From assembly GCA_000697455.1 (NCBI GenBank), contig JNET01031603.1, forward strand, positions 1-11,008: a stretch of DNA of 11,008 bases. The letters are read 5' to 3'. This DNA is from Basidiobolus heterosporus B8920 (lineage: Eukaryota > Basidiobolomycota > Basidiobolomycetes > Basidiobolales > Basidiobolaceae). Shown in pieces: positions 1 to 11,008 of the stretch. The translations under genes and the position numbers were made by a program. The notes below the pieces were generated by a model. It saw nothing but the letters and a program-made list of their open reading frames with translations. It was not told the origin of the DNA and ran no database searches. Numbering within the stretch: the first letter of the stretch is position 1; the number at the start of each line of letters is the position of its first letter.

Positions 1-476
1 TCAAGAACTTTCAAGGAAAGAATCCATAAGGTCAACCACAACGCTGAGGCATTGTGTGATTTCCTTGCCTCGCACCCTAGAGGTAATGCCTGTTGCTAAT
101 TCTAGTGAGGATATCTATTCTAACCGTACTCACACGTGTAGTGGTGAAAATCTTCTATCCAAAGTACAATATGCGTGAGTCGTATGATAACTTCAAAAGC
201 GCTGAAGGCGGATACGGTGGACTTTTTTCTATTATTTTGGAATCAGAGGAAGCGGCCATTCAATTCTTCGACCATCTTGAGTGCGCCAAAGGGCCATCAC
301 TTGGTACCAACTTCACACTTGTTTGTCCTTACACGATCTTGGCTCACTACACTGAACTCGACTGGGCCTCGCAGTTTGGGATAACCCGCTTTCTGGTTCG
401 AGTAAGTGTAGGGTTGGAGAGCCCAGAATATCTACTCCAGGTCTTCAAGGAGGCTTTGGATCAGATTACCGTTTAG
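1..476 (+). CDS. STR2: Cystathionine gamma-synthase, C-terminal part (5' end outside window)
   Basis: This is the last 138 residues of a PLP-dependent transsulfuration enzyme. In fungi it joins cysteine to an activated homoserine ester to make cystathionine, feeding methionine synthesis. Two exons are visible, 1-82 and 142-476, around a 59-nt GT-AG intron (83-141) with a TTCTAAC branch site. The spliced frame reads SRTFKERIHKVN, then HPRVVKIFYPKYN across the junction, then the family signature AKGPSLGTNFTLVCPYT, HYTELDWASQFG and RVSVGLE near the C-terminus. These match the C-terminal subdomain of fungal Str2-type enzymes. The catalytic lysine and PLP-binding region lie upstream of the window. 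The stop is TAG at 474-476. The gene converges on NIP7. A related Cys/Met-metabolism enzyme such as an O-succinylhomoserine lyase is possible, but the KGPSLGTNFT/HYTELDWA pattern favours Str2. Confidence 0.85.
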
Positions 477-548
477 CTTGGTTTTAAGGACACTTTCATT
501 CTATTTACAATGGACACTTTCAGTTTCAGTCAATAACAAATAACATTG

Positions 549-581
549 GGTCGCATTTTGGTTGCATTTTGGTTGCATTTT
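549..581. repeat. 11-bp tandem repeat, three copies
   Basis: Three head-to-tail copies of GGTTGCATTTT lie at 549-559, 560-570 and 571-581. The first has C instead of T at its fourth base (GGTCGCATTTT). The period is about one DNA helix turn. It lies in the 3' spacer and may simply be replication slippage. Confidence 0.85.
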
Positions 582-589
582 ATACTCTT

Positions 590-620
590 TTTATTAATTA
601 ACTCGAGAAGGTTTTTTATT
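590..620 (-). terminator. Candidate poly(A) signals for NIP7
   Basis: Two AATAAA hexamers on the minus strand, at 620-615 and 595-590, lie about 70 and 95 nt past the NIP7 stop. That is a normal distance for cleavage and polyadenylation. Use of either one is inferred. Confidence 0.5.
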
Positions 621-689
621 ATGTAAATCTAATGAATATTCGAAACTATCCACAATTTGTGCCAGTGTAAGATAATTATAACAGATGGA

Positions 690-1463
690 TTACAATAAAG
701 TATCTTCGTCACGAAGATACTCACCAATATCAGCTTGGTGGAAAGCGACAATGGCTGTGGGCTCAAGCTTTCTAGTGGCAACAGTAGAACGGGCTGTAAC
801 TCCGAAACCCTGTACAACAGTCCGAGTTAGTATTTACCACAATAAAGGTTCAATGAAAGAGACGTACCAAAGGAACATCGTTCATGGAGTAGATGATTAC
901 GCCCTGGTTTTCTGGTGTGTCTTCGGTGATTCTGCCGAGATGTGCTTTTACGACGTGGTTTCCGTACAAATAAGGCATTTCGCCGTTGGGTTTGATCCAG
1001 ATTTTGAACTACGAATGAAACATTAATTAACTGCGCTCGAAACAAATCAACCTTCGAAATATTACTTTGGCGTATTGAGCCAGGACATCCAAAGCAGTGA
1101 CGTGAAGACGGAATTGTCGACCCTTTGTGAACTTTCCAAAACAGACTCCAGTAGAAATGAGTTGATCTCTACCTACGCTCATGCCTTTCCTCATGATAGC
1201 TTCGCTGAGAAAGTCAACTGTGTTGGTATCCATTTTAGACAGAGAAAATAAGGAAAACATCAATACCTAACATAGTACACACGGTCGTTGTGAAGACGGA
1301 AACAGTAAGCTTCGTCAGAACGATCAATAAGATGTGTAATGTTGCGGCCAATACTACAGTTGCTGTTAGCAAATTCTTCCAGGAATAGCATAAACAAAAC
1401 TACTCACTATTTGGCAAGCTTTTCGAAAAATATCTTGGTTTCTTCTTCAGTAAGGGGACGCAT
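690..1463 (-). CDS. NIP7: 60S ribosome subunit biogenesis protein Nip7
   Basis: Nip7 is a small nucleolar protein needed for 27S pre-rRNA processing and 60S assembly. Five exons on the minus strand, 1463-1408, 1353-1267, 1204-1066, 1008-868 and 809-690, splice to 180 aa, the same length as human NIP7. Introns are 54, 62, 57 and 58 nt, all GT-AG, and phases agree at every junction. The start gives MRPLTEEET, the invariant family N-terminus. [11 protein letters not shown], then [19 protein letters not shown] complete the N-terminal pre-PUA domain (about residues 1-92). The PUA domain (about 95-170) carries [24 protein letters not shown] in shortened form WIKPNGE...[14 protein letters not shown], and the protein ends in [16 protein letters not shown]. 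Stop TAA at 692-690. It converges on STR2 and diverges from MCM8, sharing a 451-bp promoter region. I consider this a complete, intact gene. Confidence 0.96.
694..699 (+). terminator. Possible poly(A) hexamer for STR2, inside the NIP7 end
   Basis: AATAAA on the plus strand, 218 nt after the STR2 stop, overlaps the last codons of NIP7 in antisense. It is the only plus-strand AATAAA I found near the STR2 end. The hexamer may be a chance product of NIP7 Leu codons. Confidence 0.3.
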
Positions 1464-1561
1464 TTCTATGTAACAGTTCTACAGACAAAAGATGAATGGA
1501 CCAACTAGTACTTATTTCGCCATTCGCTTGTATATCTGTGATCATCACTGACCTCTTGTTA

Positions 1562-1606
1562 ATTTTTTTTTCGAACTTCGTCCAACTTTTTTTCAAAAAA
1601 AAAAAT
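1562..1606. repeat. Poly(dA:dT) tracts, T-run then A-run
   Basis: A T-rich run near 1562-1571, a second T7 run and an adjoining A11 run (about 1587-1606) form a short A/T stretch with local dyad symmetry (TTTTTTTC followed by A11). It lies about 100-140 bp upstream of the NIP7 ATG. Such tracts commonly exclude nucleosomes in fungal promoters. Confidence 0.6.
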
Positions 1607-1688
1607 ATACCTGTCTGATTAGATAGGCTTAATAGTGGTTTTAATCAATAGCCTCAATTGGCATTAAACCGAGATAATAGGAGTAGGA

Positions 1689-1697
1689 TTAGGGTTA
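1689..1697. promoter_or_regulatory. Telobox / Tbf1-like site
   Basis: TTAGGGTTA on plus reads TAACCCTAA in the NIP7 direction. It contains AACCCTAA, a perfect fit to the fungal Tbf1 consensus ARCCCTAA and close to the plant telobox AAACCCTAA. Both motifs are known in promoters of ribosomal and ribosome-biogenesis genes. It sits about 226 bp upstream of NIP7 and 218 bp upstream of MCM8. A chance match cannot be excluded. Confidence 0.45.
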
Positions 1698-1914
1698 AGT
1701 TGGATATTCTGAATTTATCTTATTTATGGTATTTTTAAGTGAGTATCAACCAAAGGCCTCATGATTGCGGCAATTTCATCAGTCATTCTATGCATTCATA
1801 GAGACCTAATGATCTATATATTAACTATTGGTTGGTCTACTTTTTTTGGACTGTGAATATTCGACAAAACAAACACACTTGTATAGCAGAGTCAATTCGT
1901 GAACACGCCAAGTG

Positions 1915-5720
<3,806 letters not shown>

Positions 5721-5772
5721 GTTTTCCACTCGATTTAATGTGTATATTTAGATTGCTTACATTCGGTGTAAT

Positions 5773-5778
5773 AATAAA
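5773..5778 (+). terminator. Poly(A) signal of MCM8
   Basis: AATAAA 53 nt after the MCM8 stop codon, in an AT-rich context. The distance is typical of eukaryotic 3' ends; use is inferred. Confidence 0.55.
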
Positions 5779-5912
5779 TATGAATTTAGGGCTACCAATC
5801 ATTGAATCATAACGTGTGTTAGTTGGAATTGAAGAATTTCAGTCTGTGACTTTGATCTACACAACAAACTTGGGGCCATATTTAATTCCAGAATAAGTAT
5901 CATCCCAGTCTG

Positions 5913-5950
5913 GAAAAAAAAAGAAATTCAAGGGATTTTTCTTTTTTTTC
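5913..5950. repeat. A-tract/T-tract inverted repeat before PWP2
   Basis: The left arm G-A9-G-AAA (5913-5926) is answered by TTT-C-T8-C (5938-5950) around an 11-nt loop. The arms differ only by one A/T in run length. TTCAAGG occurs in the loop and again just after the right arm. It lies 76-113 bp upstream of the PWP2 ATG and probably acts as a nucleosome-free tract. Confidence 0.7.
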
Positions 5951-5958
5951 AAGGAGAC

Positions 5959-5967
5959 ATGATATAG
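5959..5967 (+). promoter_or_regulatory. Two-codon upstream ORF (Met-Ile-stop)
   Basis: ATG ATA TAG starts 67 nt before the PWP2 ATG. If the transcript starts upstream of it, scanning ribosomes would meet this minimal ORF first. The start site is unknown, so it may lie outside the mRNA. Confidence 0.3.
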
Positions 5968-6025
5968 TGTTTGGTGCGTTTATCGATTATACCTGGGGAC
6001 AGTTGTTTACTGGTGAACTTTAACG

Positions 6026-8926
6026 ATGAAATCCGACTTTAAGGTAGGGCGGTGTTGTGGATTTGCAAACCATACCTCAGGCGAACCTAACCACTTTATA
6101 CTCTTTGGGTAGTTCTCGAATCTTTGTGGAACTGTCTATAAGCAGGGAAACTTGGTGTTTACTCCTGATGGTAACTCTATAATCAGTCCTGTTGGAAATC
6201 GTATCTCTGTTTTCGATCTTGTGAAGTATGTCAAGTATTGTTGGGTAGTGTAAAATAAGACAACCTTACTAATTTCGTTTTTTCCGCTATTTAAAGCAAC
6301 AAATCAATCACCTTTCCTTTCGAGAATCGAAAGAACATTGATAGAATCGCATTATCTCCAAATGCCTCCTTGTTGATCTCCATCGATGAAGGTATTTTTA
6401 TTTCAACACAATTGACTTCCGCTGTCTTTTGTACTTACTTCTTTTCGAAATAGACGGCAGAGCTCTTCTTGTTAATTTCCAACGTCGTGTTGTACTTCAT
6501 CACTTCAACTTTAAGGAGAGAGTTAGAGATATCAAGTTCAGTCCTAACGGAAAATACTTCGCCAACACTCACGGAAAACACATTCAAGTTTGGAAATCTC
6601 CCGGTTTCAATCGAGATTTCTCACCTTTTGTTCTTCACCGCACCTACACTGGTCACTATGATGATGTTACTTCGATCTGTTGGTCACCGGATTCTCGGTA
6701 AAGTGTCAGAGTTACTTGTGAAGTCCTAATATCCATTCTTAACATCTTTCCCTTGACAGCTTTTTCGTTACAAGCTCTAAAGATATGACCAGTAAATTAT
6801 ACTCCCTTGACCCGATTGAGGGATTCTCTCCAGTTACCCTTGCTGGCCACAGAGATGCTATTGTAGGAGTCTACTTCTCTGCCAACCAAAGAAGCATGTA
6901 TACAGTAAGCAAAGATGGCGCCTTGTTTGTTTGGGACTATATTGTCGCAGATGAAGATAGCGAGGATGAAGACAATGGGGTCAACGGGAAGTGGACCATC
7001 AGCGCGAAGCATTACTTCAGACAAAACAATGCTAGAGTAGTTTGCGCAGCATTCCATCAAGCATCCAACCTTCTATTAGTCGGATTTACTACGGGTATTT
7101 TTGGAATTTGGGAGCTACCAGATTTCACCAATATTCACACTTTAAGGTGATTGTTTCTCTAGCATTTGCATTTATTTACTTTGACTCAAACGACTTGTTT
7201 CAAATACAGTATCTCCCAGAACAGAATTGATACGGCTAGTATCAATGCATCTGGAGAATGGCTTGCGCTTGGTTCCTCAAAGCTCGGCCAGCTTCTTGTA
7301 TGGGAGTGGCAATCAGAGTCTTATGTCCTTAAGCAACAGGGTCACTTCTATGATATGAACTGTCTCGCTTACTCCTCTGACGGGCAATATATTGCTACTG
7401 GTGGTGACGACGGCAAAGTGAAGATCTGGAATACAACCTCTGGGTTCTGCTTTGTCACCTTCTCAGACCACTCGTCTGGAGTCATTGCTGTTGAATTTAC
7501 CAAGAACAGCCAAGTAGTGTTATCTGCTTCGAGAGACGGTACAGTTAGAGCTTACGACCTGCTACGTTATCGTAATTTCCGTACCTTCACCTCCCCATCG
7601 CCAGTACAATTTTCCTCGCTTGCAGTAGACCCCAGTGGAGAAATCGTCTGCGCAGGATCTATGGATACTTTCGAAATCTATGTCTGGTCCATCCAGACTG
7701 GCAAGCTGTTGGATGTTGTTAGTGGACACGAAGGCCCTATTAGCTCACTGGCCTTCAACCCTACTGGCACATTGATGGCTTCTGGATCCTGGGATCAAAC
7801 TGTTCGTCTTTGGGATATCTTCGGACGTGGTAAGAACGTCGAATCTTTCAACCATAACTCCGAAGTTCTCTCAGTCACCTTCAATCCTAATGGCAAGGAG
7901 CTTTGTGCTTCTACGTTGGACGGAAGCATCGCCTTCTGGAACGTTGAGCACGGAACCCAGACTGCCATCATCGAAGGTAGAAGGGATATCTCAGGTGGAC
8001 GTAAAGCTGCTGATAAGATCACCGCAGAAAACTCCGCTGCTGGCAAATCATTCAACAGCATTTGCTACACCGCCGATGGTTCTTGTGTCATTGGTGGTGG
8101 TAACAGTAAATACGTTTGTATCTACGACATCAAGAGTAAGATCTTGGTCAAGAAATTCCAGATCTCACACAACATCTCACTCGATGGAACTCAAGAGTTC
8201 TTGAACAGCAAGAATATGACCGAAGCAGGTCCCCTTGATTTGATCGATGACGACGATAATCCAAGCGATCCTGAAGACCGTATTGACCGTAGTTTGCCCG
8301 GTGTTAGAAAGGGAGATCTTTCGGTTCGTAAGACCCGTCCTGAGGTCCGTAGCAAAGGGGTCAAGTTTTCACCCACTGGAAGGTCTTGGGCCGCAGCCTC
8401 TACTGAAGGTCTGTTGATTTATTCTCTTGACGAGACGTTGATTTTCGATCCATTTGACCTCGATATTGACATCACATACGAGACTACGCTCGAGACACTC
8501 GAAGAGAAGGAATACCTCAAAGCATTTGTTATGGCCTTCAAGTTGAACGAGCGCCCACTCATTCAAAAGGTGTACGAGGCCATTCCTCCAGAGGATGTTT
8601 CCTTGGTTGTCAAGGGGCTTCCTGAACATTATCTTGAGAAGGTACTCAAGTTCATTGGGAGTCACATGGAACAATCACCACATCTGGAATTCCATCTTTT
8701 ATGGTGTACCAGTTTACTCACCAACCATGGCCGTTATATTCGCAACCATTCGGGACAGATGCTCCCTAACCTCCGTGGACTTCAAAAGGGAATCACCAAA
8801 CTACAGGAAGATCTCAACAAAACTTGTGATGAGAATCGGTACACTTTAGAATATTTCCTTACTCTATGCAAGAAAACTGCGATGCAGGAAAGCAACAACA
8901 TGGAAGTAGAGATGCCCTTTGCGTAG
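6026..8926 (+). CDS. PWP2: Periodic tryptophan protein 2 (Utp1), UTP-B subunit of the SSU processome
   Basis: Pwp2/Utp1 is a nucleolar WD40 scaffold of the UTP-B complex, which with U3 snoRNP carries out the first pre-18S cleavages. Exons: 6026-6043, 6113-6225, 6297-6391, 6454-6697, 6760-7146 and 7210-8926, giving 857 aa. Introns are 69, 71, 62, 62 and 63 nt, all GT-AG with consistent phases. Exon 1 codes only MKSDFK, identical to the yeast N-terminus, followed by FSNLCGTVYKQGN. Tandem WD40 repeats fill about residues 1-690. An acidic insert (DEDSEDED) lies in the first half. MTEAGPLDLIDDDD and the EDRIDRSLPG segment precede the C-terminal Utp12 domain (about 694-840). It stops about 65 residues short of yeast Pwp2 (923 aa), lacking the long acidic tail. 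Codon use favours C-ending codons, unlike MCM8. The gene looks complete. Confidence 0.97.
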
Positions 8927-8995
8927 ATCCCAAATTTTAATTTAATCCTCAACACTTCCCTTTCTCTTTCTCTTCCTCTTCCTCATTTCGATTCA

Positions 8996-9001
8996 TTTAT
9001 T
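8996..9001 (-). terminator. Candidate poly(A) signal of ERG8
   Basis: AATAAA on the minus strand, 88 nt past the ERG8 stop and on the PWP2 side of the PWP2 poly(A) signal. Use is inferred from position. Confidence 0.45.
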
Positions 9002-9053
9002 TTCATTGACGGCTTTAGACTTTGTTATGTGTATTTTGTACAAAACATTCCTA

Positions 9054-9059
9054 AATAAA
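9054..9059 (+). terminator. Candidate poly(A) signal of PWP2
   Basis: AATAAA 127 nt after the PWP2 stop, 30 nt before the ERG8 stop codon on the opposite strand. If used, cleavage would fall close to or inside the ERG8 coding end. Confidence 0.5.
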
Positions 9060-9089
9060 AGGATTACCCGGAAACATCAATGAATTGAC

Positions 9090-11008
9090 CTATAAACGGG
9101 CCAAAGAAGCGGCTTTAATGGCATCCTCTAATCCCTCTACATGCTTTTCCACGTTAACCCCGATGGTGCTCTTCTCGGTAAGCAAAGGACTGACACTCAT
9201 TTCTTTCCAGCTTTGCCACATCGTGTAAACCTCGGATCTCACCGTCTCAGATAGTGCTATACAAAAGATGGCATCAAAACCACCGGCTATTTTTGAAAAA
9301 ATGAGTCAATACGACGACGACGACGATGATGATATATAATTAGAACCAGATCATTGGTACCTCCGGGTACACCGGCCATCACCACCCCTGGCACTTCCAT
9401 ACACGCATCTAGCAGACGAGTTTGGCTTTCTGGCTCAATCGGCACACCGCACAAATCACTCAGTTCTCTCAGATGCTGACGAATCAACTGGGCGTAAAAA
9501 GGTAGAAGGTATGAGTGTTGGGTAAGCCAAGATTAATTGCTGATGCACAAACCTTGAATTTCTCAGTCAAGGTGCACAACTGATCAAGAATGGCTTTTGC
9601 TACTTTGTTCTCTGTTGATACATTGGCCCACTACATTTGATGTTAGACTATTTCCTTGGCCAGGAGGGATGAGTGAACTTTACCTCGGAGGATCTTAACT
9701 CGGAGCACATCGAGCTTACTCTATCGTATGAATCGGTGTGTTGCTGTTGATGCTGTGCTAATTGTTGAATCAGCTGATGAACGGCAGAGTTCAATGAGCC
9801 CAATTGACGCCATTTCTGGGTTGCTGTATAGATATTTAGTGATGATCACTTGGCTGGAAGGAATAGACAAGTACCTAGTTCGGGATTCGCCTTCCTCCAT
9901 TTCAACACCTTTCCTACCATGCTGGGCGTGTTGCTCCCTGCATCAATATCTGCCAACATCAGGATAAAGTTCGTGGGCAGCTGTAATGGCCTGACCTCGT
10001 TATCCCAACTTTTATACATGTCAGTTATGTTCGAAAGACTTGGTGGCAAACAACTGGAATTACCGGTTAAGCTTCGGGTCTACTACGGTCAGCAGCTTGT
10101 CCAAATCTAAAGGATTCTAAAGGACAGAAGATGTTGGGATTGTGCAGTGAATAAGGTGGTTCATGTCCCGGACTAACCTCATCAGACATGGCCTCCTCCA
10201 GGATGGATGAAGAGAAACGACGGTATACGTGGGTACCCCACACCGCAGAAGACACATCAAAGCCCGAGCCGACTTTGCCTTGAGCATAGCAATGACAGAA
10301 CTGCGCAATGTTGTGGACCAATTGACGGTTCATATGTTGATTATCATCGTTTCTCAGATCAACAATTTGAAAATGTACCAAAAGACTGGCTACTAGAGAG
10401 GTAATCAAAGCTGCAGAGCTACCCAACCCAGTTTTGTGCACGTTTCGGATCACAGTATGGGTGGAACAAAAAGGTGGGAGCGATCGGAGAGCACCAAAAG
10501 TCAAGGGAAGTGAGCGAAGACGGAGCTATTAATATTAACCATGTTAGGCATTAGATTCTCCAACAAAATTGATTATCATTGAAACCACGTTACGGTACCT
10601 CTTCTCTTTGGGAATAAAAGTCGTTGGACCCTACGATGGTGATCTCTAAGCCGTCTTGCATTTGTTTACCAAAGCTCTCTCCCGGAACTAGTTTGGAGAT
10701 CAAACCCAGAGTGTATCTTAATGTTGACTCTAAATAGGGATTGCGATTTTCTTGTGAACTTGAAGGATCGCATGTAAACAACGACATGGTGAGCATAGGT
10801 TAAAGCGAAATAAAGGAATTTCGCTCTTTTTCTTACCTAGCCTTTAGCTCCCAGCCGGTTCCCTTCTGCTCCGTTAGGGAATATTCCCAACGACCATCAA
10901 GAAATTGCGGAGATCTAACAATGATCTTTCGCATATCATCTGCACACTCCGAAACTCTACCTCTTTGTTTTACAACAGTATAGAAACGGGCATCAGTGCT
11001 AACTACCA
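9090..11008 (-). CDS. ERG8: Phosphomevalonate kinase (5' end outside window)
   Basis: Erg8 transfers phosphate from ATP to mevalonate 5-phosphate in the mevalonate pathway to sterols and isoprenoids. It belongs to the GHMP kinase family. Nine exons on minus: 11008-10837 (partial), 10758-10599, 10525-10178, 10116-10064, 10008-9875, 9823-9684, 9630-9553, 9487-9361 and 9286-9090. Introns are 51-78 nt, GT-AG, with agreeing phases. 468 residues are in view. Seen: ARFYTV near the start, SPQFLDGRWEYS, NPYLEST, the GHMP ATP-loop KTGLGSSAA (about 10435-10409), YAQGKVGSGFDVSSA and the C-terminal substrate-site motif PGAGGFDAI, split by the last intron. Yeast Erg8 is 451 aa, so roughly 35-40 N-terminal residues should lie to the right; the protein is somewhat longer than yeast's, partly from a Gln/His-rich insert (QLAQHQQQH, exon 9823-9684). 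Stop TAG 9092-9090. Confidence 0.93.
9311..9336. repeat. Compound (ACG)5(ATG)3 microsatellite in an ERG8 intron
   Basis: Five ACG units (9311-9325) run into ATG units (9326-9336) inside the last ERG8 intron (9360-9288). On the coding strand this is (CAT)n(CGT)n. If the intron were retained, the repeat would encode an Arg run shortly before a stop. It is probably a simple slippage repeat. Confidence 0.9.

Larger units (their letters stand above)
477..689. other. Convergent 3' spacer between STR2 and NIP7
   Basis: This 213-bp AT-rich stretch separates the two stop codons and holds no gene. It contains two dispersed copies of GGACACTTTCA (488-498 and 512-522), a threefold 11-bp tandem repeat, and AATAAA hexamers on the minus strand for NIP7. 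It probably holds the 3' untranslated regions of both genes. Confidence 0.7.
1464..1914. promoter_or_regulatory. Divergent promoter region of NIP7 and MCM8
   Basis: This 451-bp region lies between the two start codons and no supportable gene is in it. It holds T-tracts and an A-tract at about 1562-1606, a telomere-repeat-like motif at 1689-1697, a TATA-like CTATATATT about 100 bp before the MCM8 ATG, and a CCAAT box on the minus strand near 1826-1836 (read as ATTGG on plus). The poly(dA:dT) tracts fit a nucleosome-depleted core shared by both genes. Start sites cannot be located from sequence alone. Confidence 0.65.
5721..6025. promoter_or_regulatory. MCM8-PWP2 spacer and PWP2 promoter
   Basis: This 305-bp spacer holds the 3' end of MCM8 and the promoter and 5' leader of PWP2. 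No gene is supportable. Visible items are an AATAAA at 5773-5778, a poly-A/poly-T hairpin at 5913-5950 and a two-codon upstream ORF at 5959-5967. I found no clear TATA box or telobox. Confidence 0.65.
8927..9089. other. Convergent 3' spacer between PWP2 and ERG8
   Basis: Only 163 bp separate the two stop codons. It opens with a pyrimidine-rich stretch (about 8950-8986) of CTTCC/CTTTC units and carries one AATAAA per strand. No gene is present. Confidence 0.7.

Noticed and set aside
685-1026. 113-codon open frame on the plus strand
   Set aside because: It is antisense to the last two exons of NIP7, which are fully supported by homology and phase.
1464-1560. Box C-like GTGATGA on the minus strand as a snoRNA
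   Set aside because: No properly placed D box (CTGA) or terminal stem was found. Introns here are also too short to host a snoRNA.
7166-8926. PWP2 starting at 7166 as an unspliced 586-codon protein
   Set aside because: The first codons fall in an intron (7147-7209). Five upstream exons give the family N-terminus beginning MKSDFK.

Overview
This window looks like euchromatin from an intron-rich fungus. Five housekeeping genes sit close together and were reconstructed by hand from spliced reading frames. Together they need 38 introns, all 51 to 80 nt long, mostly with a CTAAC/CTAAT/CTGAC-like branch site shortly before the acceptor. Protein content is fungal: a yeast-like cystathionine gamma-synthase, an Erg8-type phosphomevalonate kinase and a Pwp2 whose N-terminus matches the budding-yeast protein. 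MCM8 is present, which most Dikarya have lost, so an early-diverging lineage (Mucoromycota or Zoopagomycota grade) is my inference, not a proven assignment.

Layout, left to right. Positions 1-476 (+): 3' end of a cystathionine gamma-synthase gene (STR2-like). 477-689: convergent 3' spacer with an 11-bp tandem repeat and poly(A) hexamers for both neighbours. 690-1463 (-): complete NIP7, 5 exons, 180 aa. 1464-1914: divergent promoter region with a telomere-repeat-like Tbf1/telobox motif, poly(dA:dT) tracts and a TATA-like site. 1915-5720 (+): complete MCM8, 21 exons, 849 aa, including a 27-nt micro-exon and one GC-AG intron. 5721-6025: spacer with the MCM8 poly(A) signal and an A/T hairpin in the PWP2 promoter. 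6026-8926 (+): complete PWP2 (UTP1), 6 exons, 857 aa. 8927-9089: convergent 3' spacer with crossed poly(A) hexamers. 9090-11008 (-): phosphomevalonate kinase gene (ERG8), 9 exons seen, 5' end outside the window.

The genes do not form one pathway. NIP7 (60S assembly) and PWP2 (SSU processome) are both ribosome-biogenesis factors and flank the DNA-repair helicase gene MCM8. STR2 (sulfur amino acids) and ERG8 (mevalonate pathway) lie outside them. I see no mobile element, CRISPR array, tRNA, rRNA or convincing snoRNA, and no sign of a new multi-gene system. The points worth a second look are gene-architecture ones: extreme and uneven intron density, a GC-AG intron, a stopless 3n intron, crossed 3' ends and a shared Tbf1-like site.
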